Notes under the pieces: generated by a model
Database searches by the model: none
Seen by the model: the letters and a program-made list of their open reading frames with translations, nothing else
What the model was told of the DNA's origin: nothing
Shown here: in pieces, positions 1-8,515 of the stretch
How the letters are laid out: each line of letters opens with the position of its first letter
How positions within the stretch are numbered: the first letter of the stretch is position 1
Assembly (NCBI GenBank): GCA_005884925.1
Contig: VAYU01000024.1
Coordinates: 1-41,119 of the forward strand
Length of the DNA: 41,119 nt
Reading direction: 5' to 3'
Source of the DNA: Actinomycetota bacterium
GTDB lineage: Bacteria; Actinomycetota; UBA4738; HRBIN12
Program-made: the position numbers and the translations under genes

Positions 1-1
1 G

Positions 2-592
2 AAGCCGACCGAGCGTGAGCAGGGCGAGTGGTACTTCCAGCGGTACATCGCCAACCTCCCGACCGCCGGAGAAACCGTGCTGTTCGACCGGTCGTGGTAC
101 AACCGTGCGGGCGTCGAGCGCGTACTCGGCTTCTGCACGCAGCAGCAGTACCAGCGGTTCCTCCGACAATGCCCCATCTACGAGCGGCTCCTCGTGGAGG
201 ACGGCCTCATCCTCATCAAGTACTGGTTCTCGGTGTCCGACGAGGAGCAGGAGCGTCGGTTCCGCAAGCGGGTCGACGATCCGGTGCGGAGGTGGAAGCT
301 CTCCGACACCGATCTCTACGCGCGCTCGCGATGGGTCGACTACTCACGAGCGAAAGACGAGATGTTCGTCCACACCGACATCCCCGAGGCGCCGTGGTTC
401 GTCGTGGAAGCCGACGACAAGAGGCGCGCGCGGCTCAACTGCATCGCGCATCTCCTTTCGAGGATCCCGTGGGAGCCGAAGCCGGAACCGAAGATCGAGC
501 TCCCGCCGCGCCAGTCGGATGACGGCTACGTCCGGCCGCCGAAGGACCTGTACACGTACGTACCCGATCACGCGGCGGCGCTGCTGCGCTAG
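2..592 (+). CDS. ppk2: Polyphosphate kinase 2 (PPK2), 5' end outside window
   Basis: C-terminal ~196 residues of a PPK2-family kinase, which transfers phosphate between polyphosphate and nucleoside (di)phosphates in the cytoplasm. The frame is open from base 2, so the start lies upstream of the window. The PPK2 core is visible: an FQRYIANLP segment, the Walker-B-like FDRSWYNR block with the following GVERVLGF, and the basic lid stretch ending in VRRWKLSDTD. The C-terminus is proline and charge rich and ends in LLR-stop. It converges on hemQ with only 4 bp between the stop codons and no obvious terminator. The nucleotide preference (ADP or GDP; class I, II or III) cannot be read from this fragment. 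The family call is firm. Confidence 0.93.
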   Translation, partial: KPTEREQGEWYFQRYIANLPTAGETVLFDRSWYNRAGVERVLGFCTQQQYQRFLRQCPIYERLLVEDGLILIKYWFSVSDEEQERRFRKRVDDPVRRWKLSDTDLYARSRWVDYSRAKDEMFVHTDIPEAPWFVVEADDKRRARLNCIAHLLSRIPWEPKPEPKIELPPRQSDDGYVRPPKDLYTYVPDHAAALLR

Positions 593-596
593 GCGC

Positions 597-1274
597 TCAC
601 ACCAGGTCGTCGATGACGTCCGCGACGGACTTGCGGATCCCGGTGATGAAGGGGACCTCCACCTTCACGTAGCGGCGAGCCTCCGTCTCGCGCAGCCGGC
701 GGATCACCTCCACGATCGAGTCGAGCGTCGGCGACTCGAAGGCCAGGATCCACTCCCAGTCGCCCAGCCCGAAGGCGTTCGTCGTGTTCCCGAGCACCTC
801 TGGGAACTCGCGGCCCGCCGCGCCGTGGTCCCGGAGCAGGGCCGCGCGCTCCTCCTTCGGAAGGAGGTACCAGTCCGGCGTGCGGACGAACGGGTACACG
901 CACAGGTACGTCTGCGGAGGATCTCCTTTGACGAAGGCGGGCCGGTGATCGGGAGCGAACTCGGCCGGTTTCACGACGCCCATGAACGTCCACGCGAGCG
1001 TCAACCGGTCACCCAGCTCGGTCCGCCGGAACTCGATGACGGCGCGTTGGAGCTCCTCGGCGGAGCCTGCCGACAGCCACAGCATCAGGTCCGCATCGGA
1101 TCGGAACCCGACGGTCGAATAGGTGCCGCGCACGCGGACGTCGTCGCCCCAGCGCTTGAAGAGCTCCTCGAGCTCGCCCACCGCACGCGTCCGATCCTTC
1201 TCGTCGGCGAACCGATCCCGAAGCTCCCGCGTCGCGGCGAAGACCGGATAGAGCGTGTAGATCGTCTCGGTCAT
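597..1274 (-). CDS. hemQ: Coproheme decarboxylase (ChdC/HemQ)
   Basis: 225-residue chlorite-dismutase-fold protein that turns iron-coproporphyrin III into heme b, the last step of the coproporphyrin-dependent route used by actinobacteria and firmicutes. The family's core block VYPFVRTPDWYLLP is present at residues 126-139; Y127 is the likely radical tyrosine, and H150 in DHG is the likely proximal heme ligand. The ATG at 1274 was chosen because it overlaps the upstream hemY stop by 4 nt (ATGA) and starts the conserved region; the frame stays open further upstream, but that part has low-complexity composition. It is the last gene of hemE-hemY-hemQ. Ferrochelatase (hemH/cpfC) is not in the window. 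High confidence from motif, length and context. Confidence 0.93.
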   Translation of the reverse strand: MTETIYTLYPVFAATRELRDRFADEKDRTRAVGELEELFKRWGDDVRVRGTYSTVGFRSDADLMLWLSAGSAEELQRAVIEFRRTELGDRLTLAWTFMGVVKPAEFAPDHRPAFVKGDPPQTYLCVYPFVRTPDWYLLPKEERAALLRDHGAAGREFPEVLGNTTNAFGLGDWEWILAFESPTLDSIVEVIRRLRETEARRYVKVEVPFITGIRKSVADVIDDLV

Positions 1275-2668
1275 GGGGTCCGCTCCTTGCGGGTCGTATC
1301 GACGAAGTCCCGTGCGGCCGCGGCGACATCGGTGGCGCCGCGGACGCACCCGGCGACGTCGATCCCGTCGTAGGCCTGTCCGCTCACGAAGATACCCGGC
1401 GGCAGATGTTCGCGGATGCGGGCGACCCGCTCGAGGTGTCCCAGCTGGTAGCGGGGCACGGCGCCGGGCCAACGGATCACGGCGGCCGCTTCGGCCTCCT
1501 CCGGTAACGGCAGGAGGGCGGCGAGGTGCCTCGTGCACGCGCGGACGATGTCCTCATCGTCCGCGTCGAGCACGTCCTCCTGGCCGGTCCCGCCGACCGT
1601 GCAACGAAGGACGGCACGCGATCCGAAGGCCGGTGCCGGCCACGCTGCCGAAACGAGGCCGCACGAGGACATCGGGGCTTCACCGCGCGGCACGACGAAG
1701 CCGGCCCCGCTGGGGAGCGCTTCGGCGCTTCCCTCCGCGTACACGAGCAGCACGACCCCAACGGACACGACGGGGATCTGGGCCATATCGGCGGCCACGT
1801 CACGAGCGGCCGGCTCGAGCAGCCGCCGCGTGGTCGCAGGGTCGACCGCGAGGACGACCGCGTCCGCATGGACGGGACCGGATGCGGTGCGAAGCGCCCA
1901 CCGGCCGCCCTCGCGCGCGATCGCGTCCACGTGCGAACCGAAACGAAGGCTGTCTCGGGCTCGTCCGGCGAGCTCGTCGGTCAGTCGTGCGGCCCCATCC
2001 CGGGGCCGCACGAACATCGGGGCGCGGGGCGAGCCGCCGCCCTTCGCATCGCGAAGGGCGGCCTGCGCCCCGCGGATCAACGAGCCCTGTGTTCGCTCCC
2101 ACCGGCGCAGCTCCGGGAACGTGGCGTCGGCGGACAGGGTGTCGACGTCGCCCCCGAACAAGCCCGAGAGGAGCGGCGCGAGCGCCCGATCGGTGGCCTC
2201 ATCCCCGAGCCGTCGGCGCAAGAGTCCGCCGAGCGTCTCGTCTCCATCCTCGCGTCGCTTCCGGATCACGAGGTCGCGGAGCGCGCGGCGACGACCGCGA
2301 CCGGAGAGGCCCTTCCAGTGGAACAGTTCGCCGAGGTCCCCGGGGATCCCGAACGCGGTGCCCGCCGGGTAGGGGACGAGCCCGCCGGTGGTCCAGAGCC
2401 AGGTGCCGGTGGCGGCCGGCCGGGTCATCTCGAGCCCGAGCTCACGGCAGAGCTCGATCGCCCACGGCTTCCGGCCGAGGAAGGAGTCGGGGCCGGCATC
2501 CAACGGGATGCCGGCCACGTCCACCGTTCGCAGCGTCCCGCCGGGACGCTGCGACGCCTCCAGCACGACGACATCGATCGAGGGGTCGGCGAGCCGCACG
2601 CGATACGCGGCCGTCAAGCCGCTGACCCCGGCACCCACGACCGCGACGCGAGCCGGCGCGTCAACCAT
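1271..2668 (-). CDS. hemY: Coproporphyrinogen III oxidase (HemY/CgoX type)
   Basis: 465-residue FAD-dependent oxidase that aromatises coproporphyrinogen III (historically annotated as protoporphyrinogen oxidase). The N-terminal dinucleotide-binding motif VVGAGVSGLTAAY (residues 9-21) is followed by EASQRPGGTLRT. A conserved C-terminal FAD-contact region reads FVSGQAYDGIDVAGCVRG. The length fits the soluble Gram-positive HemY family. The start ATG at 2668 overlaps the hemE stop by 8 nt, and the stop overlaps hemQ by 4 nt, so the three genes are probably translationally coupled. Because HemQ follows directly, the coproporphyrin branch is the likely assignment, not the protoporphyrin branch; this is inferred from context and not from a substrate residue. 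Confidence 0.92.
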   Translation of the reverse strand: MVDAPARVAVVGAGVSGLTAAYRVRLADPSIDVVVLEASQRPGGTLRTVDVAGIPLDAGPDSFLGRKPWAIELCRELGLEMTRPAATGTWLWTTGGLVPYPAGTAFGIPGDLGELFHWKGLSGRGRRRALRDLVIRKRREDGDETLGGLLRRRLGDEATDRALAPLLSGLFGGDVDTLSADATFPELRRWERTQGSLIRGAQAALRDAKGGGSPRAPMFVRPRDGAARLTDELAGRARDSLRFGSHVDAIAREGGRWALRTASGPVHADAVVLAVDPATTRRLLEPAARDVAADMAQIPVVSVGVVLLVYAEGSAEALPSGAGFVVPRGEAPMSSCGLVSAAWPAPAFGSRAVLRCTVGGTGQEDVLDADDEDIVRACTRHLAALLPLPEEAEAAAVIRWPGAVPRYQLGHLERVARIREHLPPGIFVSGQAYDGIDVAGCVRGATDVAAAARDFVDTTRKERTP

Positions 2669-3698
2669 CGCGCTCGGATCGCGCGTGCACCAGCTCGACC
2701 AACCGCTGCACCGACTCGACCGGCGTGTCCTGCAGGACCCCGTGTCCGAGGTTGAAGACGTGGCCCGGGCGACCACCGGCGCGATCGAGGACGTCGATCG
2801 CCTCGCGCTCCACCACGTCCCACGGTGCCAGCAGCACCGCGGGATCGAGGTTGCCCTGGATCGCGGTCGCGGGTCCGAGCCGCTCCCAGGCCCGGTCCAG
2901 CGGGATCCGATGATCGACCCCGATCGCGTCGCCGCCGGCATCGCGCATCAGCTCGAGCAGCTCGGAGGTCCCCACGCCGAAATGGATCACCGGGACCGCG
3001 AGATCGGCGATCTCACTGAACAACCGGCGCATGTGCGGCAGGACGTGGGCGCGATAGGGGGCGGGCGCGAGCGCCCCGACCCACGGATCGAAGATCTGCA
3101 GAGCGCTCGCGCCCGCCCCCACCTGCGCTCGCAGATGCGGCACGACCACGTCCACGAGCGCCCCCATCAGCGCGTCCCACGTGGGTGGATCGGCGAACAG
3201 CAAGCCCTTCGTCCGGGCGTGGTCGCGGCTCGGACCGCCTTCGATCAGGTAGCTCGCGAGCGTGAACGGCGCGCCGGCGAAGCCGAGCAACGGCACCTGG
3301 AGCTCGCGCCTGAGGGCGCGGACGGCCTCGAGGGTGTACGGCTCGTCGGCCTCGGGCTCGAGCGGGCGGAGCCGGTCGACATCGGCCCGGGATCGGATGG
3401 GCTCGTCCAGCACCGGTCCGCGACCCGCTTCGATCCGGAAGGCGACCCCGATCGCGACGAGCGGCACCACGATGTCGCTGAACAGGATCGCCGCGTCGAG
3501 CGGCATCCTCCGGAGGGGCTGCAGCGTGATCTCGACCGCCTCGTCGGGGATCCGGATCGTCTCGAGGATGTCGCGATCTCCCCGGAGCTGGCGGTACTCG
3601 GGGAGGTAGCGCCCGGCCTGCCGCATGAACCAGACCGGCGTGCGGTCGACGGGTTCTCGACGCAGCGCGCAGAGCAGACGGTCGGTGGAAGGGGCCAC
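2661..3698 (-). CDS. hemE: Uroporphyrinogen III decarboxylase
   Basis: 345 residues; decarboxylates the four acetate side chains of uroporphyrinogen III to coproporphyrinogen III. The family signature PVWFMRQAGR lies at residues 21-30, immediately after the short N-terminus, and the second half has GNLDPAVLLAP and the C-terminal HVFNLGHGVLQDTP block, all typical. The GTG at 3698 was chosen because it places the signature at the usual distance from the start. A TATCCT -10-like box lies 9 nt upstream (3708-3713 on the minus strand), so the gene may have its own near-leaderless promoter as well as read-through from the regulator pair upstream (gap 32 bp). First gene of the heme cluster. Confidence 0.95.
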   Translation of the reverse strand: MAPSTDRLLCALRREPVDRTPVWFMRQAGRYLPEYRQLRGDRDILETIRIPDEAVEITLQPLRRMPLDAAILFSDIVVPLVAIGVAFRIEAGRGPVLDEPIRSRADVDRLRPLEPEADEPYTLEAVRALRRELQVPLLGFAGAPFTLASYLIEGGPSRDHARTKGLLFADPPTWDALMGALVDVVVPHLRAQVGAGASALQIFDPWVGALAPAPYRAHVLPHMRRLFSEIADLAVPVIHFGVGTSELLELMRDAGGDAIGVDHRIPLDRAWERLGPATAIQGNLDPAVLLAPWDVVEREAIDVLDRAGGRPGHVFNLGHGVLQDTPVESVQRLVELVHARSERDG

Positions 3699-3730
3699 GG
3701 GTCCCCAAGGATACGGGCGACCTCCAGACG

Positions 3731-4168
3731 TCAGGCGAGCTCGGGGCCCTCGATGCCGAGCTCGGTCGCGCGGCCGGGCTCCATCTTCCGGCTCCGACCG
3801 GTCGCCTCCAGCACCGCGTCGATCAGCCGGTCGATGTCGAACGGTTTGACGATGTAGCCCGACGCGCCCAACTGCCGTGCGCGCTCCATGTCCTCGGCGT
3901 CCTTCTTCGCCGAGCACACCACGATCGGGACCGGGTCTCCCATCGCGTGGAGGTCCTCCAGCACCGACCAGCCGTCGATCCCGGGGAGCATCACGTCGAG
4001 GATCACCGCGTCGGGGCGTTCGGCCTGGATCCGCGAGATCGCCGTCCGCCCGTCCCCAGCGAGGATCGGCTCCACGCCCATCGCCGTCAGGTTCACGCGC
4101 AGCACGACCAGGAGATCCGGGTCGTCCTCAACGATCAGCACGCGCGGCTTGAGCGTCGGCGCCATCAT
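3731..4168 (-). CDS. Single-domain response regulator (receiver only)
   Basis: 145-residue CheY-like receiver. The acidic pair follows beta1 (VLIVEDDPD, residues 10-18), the phospho-acceptor is the Asp in AVILDVMLPG, the switch Ser is in VVCSAKK, and the conserved Lys is in YIVKPFD. Only a ~25-residue tail follows the receiver; there is no DNA-binding or enzymatic output domain. Its ATG overlaps the stop of the upstream GAF gene by 4 nt, so the two are co-translated. No histidine kinase is encoded nearby, so the partner is unknown. It lies 32 bp upstream of hemE in the same direction and may share its transcript. The family call is firm, the role is unknown. Confidence 0.9.
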   Translation of the reverse strand: MMAPTLKPRVLIVEDDPDLLVVLRVNLTAMGVEPILAGDGRTAISRIQAERPDAVILDVMLPGIDGWSVLEDLHAMGDPVPIVVCSAKKDAEDMERARQLGASGYIVKPFDIDRLIDAVLEATGRSRKMEPGRATELGIEGPELA

Positions 4169-5055
4169 CCGACCTCTCCGATGTGTCGGTGGCGCAGCTC
4201 GATCAGCTCCGCGACGTGGGCCCGCTCCGCTTCGTAGAGGCGGGCGTTGGCGATCGCGGCGGCCGCTTGTTCGGCGAACACGGCGACGGCTCGCAGGTCG
4301 TACTCCGTGAAAGCGTAGTCCGCGGCCGCGTTGACGTTCAGGACCCCGACCACCTCGTCGCGGTGCACGAGCGGAAGCGACATCGCGCTCTCGACGTACG
4401 GCGCGCGGTCGGCGAGCCCCGGGAACTCCTTCGGATCGACGTGACCTTCGATCAGCACCGGTTCACGACGGAGCGCCACGTGGCCGGCGACGCCCTCCCC
4501 GAGGCGCAGCCGGGCGCCGACGGCCTCCTCTCGGCCGCGCACGCAGAGCGTCACCAGCTCATCGCCCTCCACCAACATCATAGAGCCACCGTTCGCGTCG
4601 AGCAGCTCGCACGCACTCCGAAGGACGGTCTCCAGCAGCTCCGACAGCTCCAGGAGCTGGTTCATCGCGCGACCGGCGTCGAGCAGCAGGGAGACCTCGT
4701 GCAGCCGGTTCGTGAGCGCGGCCGTCAGGACACGCTCGTCGGTAAGCATGCGCGTGGCCCGCCCGAGATGCACCTCCTTCTCGATCGCGTACGCGCAACA
4801 CGCCACGGCGAGCACGATCACGGACAGACGGAGCAGCGGTTCGGAGAGCATGTGCGGCGACGAGCCGGCCGGCCTGGCCACGACCATGACGCCGGCCGCG
4901 ACCGATGCGATCACGATCGTCGTCACGAGCCAGAGCTGTTTCCGACGGCGCTCGACCGCCTCCAGCGAGGGCGTGCGGAAGTCGCGGAGACCGGCCACGC
5001 GCGCTTCTCGGCGCAGCCGGTCGCCGTCCGGAACCTTGTCGCGGTCGAACCGCAC
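4165..5055 (-). CDS. Membrane-anchored GAF-domain protein
   Basis: 296 residues. A charged N-terminus (~40 residues) is followed by two predicted membrane helices (about residues 42-60 and 73-91), a short linker with heptad-like character, and a GAF domain from about residue 140 to 280 (SGSMM-like core GGSMMLVEGDELVTL, GVAGHVALRREP, SLPLVHRDEVVGVLNV). No kinase, cyclase or GGDEF domain follows; the protein ends shortly after the final GAF helix. Start: GTG at 5055 with a GAGGAG ribosome site just upstream. It overlaps the receiver gene by 4 nt, so it probably senses a ligand or redox state and passes the signal to that receiver, or to an unlinked kinase. The ligand cannot be predicted from this sequence. 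Confidence 0.85.
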   Translation of the reverse strand: MRFDRDKVPDGDRLRREARVAGLRDFRTPSLEAVERRRKQLWLVTTIVIASVAAGVMVVARPAGSSPHMLSEPLLRLSVIVLAVACCAYAIEKEVHLGRATRMLTDERVLTAALTNRLHEVSLLLDAGRAMNQLLELSELLETVLRSACELLDANGGSMMLVEGDELVTLCVRGREEAVGARLRLGEGVAGHVALRREPVLIEGHVDPKEFPGLADRAPYVESAMSLPLVHRDEVVGVLNVNAAADYAFTEYDLRAVAVFAEQAAAAIANARLYEAERAHVAELIELRHRHIGEVG

Positions 5056-5185
5056 CTCGAAGAGCTCCTCTCGCTTCCTGAGTGCCTATCGGTGGCGCGT
5101 CGGGGCTCCTCAACAGGGCGAACGGGGGACCCCCGCGCGCGGGAGGGGGCTCGTCGGGCAGTCGGGGCGTTCGGGCAGATGCCGG

Positions 5186-5305
5186 TCAGGGTCGGATGTT
5201 CTGGTTCAGGTGGAACAGGTTGTCCGGGTCGTAGCGGCGCTTCACGTCCACCAACCGGTCGTAGTTCCCTCTGTAGTTGGCCTGATCGAGGCCGGTGGCC
5301 CGCCA
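5186..5305 (-). pseudogene. C-terminal remnant of an FAD-linked oxidase (BBE domain)
   Basis: The minus strand from 5305 to the TGA at 5186-5188 encodes a ~39-residue tail with NYRGNYDRLVDVKRRYDP and DNLFHLNQNI. This is the typical C-terminus of berberine-bridge-type FAD-dependent oxidases. An in-frame TAG lies at 5306-5308 and no matching oxidase body is found further upstream, so this is a decayed fragment. The rest of the gap 5056-5396 has no gene I can support; it contains a G/C-rich run near 5120-5155. The fragment marks the edge of the AT-richer accessory patch that follows. Confidence 0.72.
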
Positions 5306-5396
5306 CTACTGGACGACATGCCCGGGAAGTCCGCCCGCTCGTAGGCAGGCTTTGGTGGAGCCTCTGCATCGATGACGTGTCGGCTATGTTCCCGCT

Positions 5397-5903
5397 GTGG
5401 TCCTTCGAGGGAAGCGGGTTGCATTGCGACCTGGTGACGCCGCGGACGTGCCTCGCCTTCTCGCGATCCTCAAGGAGCCGGAGATCACAGCACGTTGGGG
5501 CGCACACTGGTCAGAGGATGATGTGGTCAAAGAGTTCGTCGAAGCAGACAACGCGTCGGTGATCATTGTCGACGACGAAGTCATCGGGGCGATCCAATTC
5601 GATGAGGAAGACGACCCCATGTACAGACACGCGGGCATCGACGTATTCATCACGGCTCCTCGTCACGGTCAGGGTCTTGGGTCAGACGCGGTCCGAACGC
5701 TCGCTCGTTGTCTGATCGAGGACCGAGGGCACCATCGGCTCACGATCGATCCCGCCGCCGACAACGAGCAGGCGATCCGAGCTTATCGACGCGTGGGTTT
5801 TCGGGAAGTGGGCATCATGCATGAGTACGAGCGCGGTCCGGATGGGACATGGCATGACGGCTTGCTGATGGAGATGCTCGCCGAGGACTTCATCGATGAA
5901 TGA
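5397..5903 (+). CDS. GNAT acetyltransferase, AAC(6')-like
   Basis: 168 residues. The N-terminal LRGKRVALRPGDAADVPRLL and the acetyl-CoA loop APRHGQGLGSDAVR (about residues 87-100) mark a GNAT enzyme. The later LTIDPAADNEQAIRAYRRVGF block closely resembles aminoglycoside 6'-N-acetyltransferases of the AAC(6')-Ib group and related siderophore/ribosomal GNATs. The GTG at 5397 begins the conserved region; there is no clear ribosome-binding site. Base composition is visibly more A/T rich than the flanking genes, suggesting transfer. An aminoglycoside substrate is possible but unproven: many environmental GNATs share this motif, and no resistance claim should be made from sequence alone. Confidence 0.82.
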   Translation: MVLRGKRVALRPGDAADVPRLLAILKEPEITARWGAHWSEDDVVKEFVEADNASVIIVDDEVIGAIQFDEEDDPMYRHAGIDVFITAPRHGQGLGSDAVRTLARCLIEDRGHHRLTIDPAADNEQAIRAYRRVGFREVGIMHEYERGPDGTWHDGLLMEMLAEDFIDE

Positions 5904-5960
5904 CCCTGGCTGCGCCCTGCTCACACGGCTGGACCAGCCAGCCTTTGACGCCATCGGAAC

Positions 5961-6347
5961 GTGTTGATCTCAGGTTCGAGAACCAGCCGAGAGAATCACT
6001 ACGTGCCCTCCCCTGCTCGCAAGTCTAGTGGCCATACCCGGCTGCGAATCTTCGTTAACGGCGAGACGGTGTCGGACTCGCCGCGATTGGAAGCGCTGCT
6101 TGCGTTCGCTCACCATCCGGAGGTTGAGCTGATCGGGACTGACAGCCGGTTCTCCAATCGCCTTTACGTTGGCGCGTACGACTCGCAGAACGCGTACTCG
6201 CCCTGGGAGATCAAATTCGAAGACGGCAGGAGGCTGTCGTCCGCAGTCGTGGGTCCCGACATTCAGCGGATCGGGCGTGACCTTGTTGGAAGCTGGTCAG
6301 GAGGAGCGAGGCGAGCGGGCGACGGTGATGCTGAACGGCGCATGTGA
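5961..6347 (+). CDS. Hypothetical protein, accessory patch
   Basis: About 128 residues from a GTG at 5961 (an alternative GTG lies at 6003). I do not recognise a family. The centre (LRIFVNGETVSDSPRLEALL, then a charged strand-like segment ending in WEIKFEDGRRLSSA) looks like a small alpha/beta fold, and there is no signal peptide or membrane helix. The C-terminus is low-complexity and overlaps the next gene by about 20 nt, so the true end or the reading frame near 6300 could be affected by an indel. Codon use is less GC-biased than in the neighbours. Likely co-expressed with the next gene. Confidence that it is coding is moderate. Confidence 0.5.
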   Translation: MLISGSRTSRENHYVPSPARKSSGHTRLRIFVNGETVSDSPRLEALLAFAHHPEVELIGTDSRFSNRLYVGAYDSQNAYSPWEIKFEDGRRLSSAVVGPDIQRIGRDLVGSWSGGARRAGDGDAERRM

Positions 6348-7335
6348 CCACGACGCGGATGCGTTCGCCACTGCCGATCCGCTCCTCCTCGAAGCGCTGC
6401 CCCGGCATGTCGTCGAATGCGGCAACCCAATGACGGTCGTGCAGGCGGTGGCACTTCTAGGCCTATTCCTTCGGGTGCGCGACGATTTCACCCTCGACCT
6501 GGGCGAGGGCTTTCGCTACTCGTTCGATCGCTCGGGCTTCTACTTCGTTCTGATGCGTGATCTGACCCCGAGTGCCTGGCGGTGGTTCTCGGGCTGCGTC
6601 GCTCATTCCGATTACGCTCAGGACGACCAACTAATCCTCATGGCGCAATCGGCGCTAGAGAGGATCGAACGCGCGCTTCGAGCTCGCGATCGCCTTCACG
6701 AAAAACTCCAGCTGCCCGCGTCCCGCGATGTGTCGAACGAGGCGATCTTCTACTTCGACGTGGCGCTCCTGATGCTCGGCGGAGCATTCGACGGGCTCGC
6801 GCACGTCGTACATGTCGTGCAGGGCCTCACCGGGTCCGAGCGCCAGATCGGCTGGGGGAGCGAACGTTGGATGAAGCGGCTCAGCGTTGAGAATCCCGGG
6901 TTGGAGCAGATGATGACTCGAGAGCAGCCGCACCGCGACGCTCGCGGAATGGTCGCAATCCTGCGCAACACTATCCATCAGGAATCGCTCCGAACGATCA
7001 TGTGGCAGAGCCGCGGCACGAGGAGGGAGCGGATCGCCGTTCCTGCCGGCGTCGAAACCGATCTCGAGACTGTTATCGCTCGCGTGGGAACGGCGGAGCA
7101 GTTCGGTGTCATGCGGGGCGCCGACAAGCGGCTCTACATCGAGCCGGGGGTGTACATCGAGAATATCTTCCCGTCGGTCTTCGCCTCGATCAGCGCAGTT
7201 ATGAACGCCACCCCGGTCGAGACGCTGGCCGGCGTCGATCCTGCGAAGCTCCTTACTGGCCCGCCTGACGACGAAACCGGTATCTTCACCGCCCCCATCC
7301 GGACTCGGATACGCCTGCTGAGCGGCATCGAATAG
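6328..7335 (+). CDS. Hypothetical, mostly helical protein, accessory patch
   Basis: 335 residues from the ATG at 6328; a GTG at 6325 immediately before it is equally possible, and an AGGAGG at 6299-6304 is rather far upstream. No family recognised. The middle is helix-rich (SALERIERALRARDRLHEKL, then a hydrophobic LMLGGAFDGLAHVVHVVQGL segment) and contains ILRNTIHQESL; an R-N-x-x-H pattern of this kind is seen in some HEPN-like or Abi-like helical proteins, but the spacing is not the canonical Rx4-6H, so I do not assign that fold. It overlaps the previous gene and is AT-richer than the surrounding chromosome. It sits between a GNAT gene and the 3' side of tRNA-Ser, fitting an acquired cassette of unknown function. 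Confidence 0.7.
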   Translation: MLNGACDHDADAFATADPLLLEALPRHVVECGNPMTVVQAVALLGLFLRVRDDFTLDLGEGFRYSFDRSGFYFVLMRDLTPSAWRWFSGCVAHSDYAQDDQLILMAQSALERIERALRARDRLHEKLQLPASRDVSNEAIFYFDVALLMLGGAFDGLAHVVHVVQGLTGSERQIGWGSERWMKRLSVENPGLEQMMTREQPHRDARGMVAILRNTIHQESLRTIMWQSRGTRRERIAVPAGVETDLETVIARVGTAEQFGVMRGADKRLYIEPGVYIENIFPSVFASISAVMNATPVETLAGVDPAKLLTGPPDDETGIFTAPIRTRIRLLSGIE

Positions 7336-7434
7336 GGCGCTTCTCCGACGTGCCGATGACCGCGGGCCTATGGTAAGCGCGGTTCCGCTGGGGATCACCT
7401 CCCCACTGACGTCGTGCATCCGCATGGATTCTTG

Positions 7435-7521
7435 CGGGAGGACAGGGATTCGAACCCTGGAGCGAGTTGCCCCGCTAACGGTTTTCAAGACCGTCGCCTT
7501 CGTCCGCTCGGCCATCCTCCC
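7435..7521 (-). tRNA. tRNA-Ser (anticodon TGA)
   Basis: 87-nt minus-strand tRNA with a complete cloverleaf: acceptor GGGAGGA/TCCTCCC, three-pair D stem GCC/GGC, anticodon stem ACGGT/ACCGT around loop CTTGAAA (anticodon TGA), a long variable arm typical of class II tRNAs, T arm CAGGG-TTCGAAT-CCCTG, and discriminator G. The 3' CCA is not encoded. A TAGGCT box on the minus strand at 7528-7533 is suitably close upstream for its promoter. Its 3' end faces the AT-richer patch at 5.4-7.3 kb. Confidence 0.96.
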
Positions 7522-7527
7522 GCGAGG

Positions 7528-7533
7528 AGCCTA
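7528..7533 (-). promoter_or_regulatory. Candidate -10 box of tRNA-Ser
   Basis: TAGGCT read on the minus strand, 6 nt before the mature tRNA 5' end, matches the actinobacterial TAnnnT -10 pattern. No good -35 is visible at the usual distance. Assigned from position and motif only. Confidence 0.4.
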
Positions 7534-7616
7534 CCGCTGCATTTGTCCTGTCTCTCGCGGCCACCTAGGGTGGCTGCTTCGAAGTAGGTCTGACGCGACG
7601 ACGGCGGGGGGACGAT

Positions 7617-8480
7617 ATGAAACAGAAGGAGCATGCGCCGATCACGGAGTTCGAGGCCAAGCAGGTGGACCGAGCGAATACCGCCGGGAACATCCCCGTG
7701 GTGTTCGTCCATGGACTGTGGCTGCTCCCCAGCAGTTGGGATCGGTGGGCGGAGCTGTTCGAGAAGAATGGATACACCGCGTTGACGCCGGGCTGGCCCG
7801 ACGATCCGGACACGGTCGCCCAGGCCAAGGCGCATCCCGAGGTGTTCGCGAACAAGTCCGTGGGTGACGTTGCGGATCACTTCGAGGACGTCATCCGTGG
7901 GCTGAAGAAGAAGCCGGCCATCATCGGTCACTCCTTCGGCGGACTGCTCGCGCAGATCCTCGCGGGTCGCGGTTTGTCGGCTGTGTCGGTCGCGATCGAT
8001 CCGGCGCCGTTCCGTGGCGTGCTCCCGTTGCCGATCTCATCGCTGAAGTCCGCGTCGCCGGTCCTTCGGAATCCTGCGAACTACCACCGCGCCGTACCGC
8101 TCACCTACGAACAGTTCCGCTACTCCTTCGCCAACGCCGTGAGCGAGGACGAGGCCAAAGAGCTCTACGAGACCTTCGCGGTCCCGACCTCCGGTGAGCC
8201 GCTCTTCCAAGCGGCGGCGGCCAACCTCAACCCGTGGACCGAGGCCAAGGTCGACACGAAGAACCCCGACCGCGGCCCGCTCCTCATCCTGGACGGCGAG
8301 AAGGACCACGTCGTTCCGTGGGCCATCGCGAACGCGTCGTACAAGCGCCAAGCGCACAACGAGGGCGTGACCGAGATCGCCAAGATCCCGAATCGCGGTC
8401 ACGCGCTCACGATCGACGATGGCTGGCGTGAGGTCGCCGACACGGCGCTCGCGTTCGTCCAGAAGCACACGAAGACATAG
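7617..8480 (+). CDS. Alpha/beta hydrolase
   Basis: 287 residues with a complete alpha/beta-hydrolase catalytic set. The oxyanion-hole segment is [13 protein letters not shown] (about residues 29-41), the nucleophile elbow is GHSFGG (about 102-107), the acid is in [12 protein letters not shown], and the catalytic His is in NRGHALTID near the C-terminus. No signal peptide, so it is probably cytoplasmic. Start: ATG at 7617 preceded by a GGGGGGA purine run. It stands alone between tRNA-Ser and the multi-PAS gene. The substrate cannot be inferred; this subgroup includes esterases, lipases and non-haem chloroperoxidase-like enzymes. The family is firm. Confidence 0.9.
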   Translation: MKQKEHAPITEFEAKQVDRANTAGNIPVVFVHGLWLLPSSWDRWAELFEKNGYTALTPGWPDDPDTVAQAKAHPEVFANKSVGDVADHFEDVIRGLKKKPAIIGHSFGGLLAQILAGRGLSAVSVAIDPAPFRGVLPLPISSLKSASPVLRNPANYHRAVPLTYEQFRYSFANAVSEDEAKELYETFAVPTSGEPLFQAAAANLNPWTEAKVDTKNPDRGPLLILDGEKDHVVPWAIANASYKRQAHNEGVTEIAKIPNRGHALTIDDGWREVADTALAFVQKHTKT

Positions 8481-8515
8481 CCGCCGGGCGACGAGCGAAG
8501 GGCGCAGGGAGTCGC

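Noticed and set aside
5100-5160. Possible attachment-site copy of the tRNA-Ser 3' end (GCGGGAGG)
   Set aside because: Only 8 matching bases in a G-rich stretch, with no longer tRNA-derived duplication and no integrase gene, so it is not enough for an att site.
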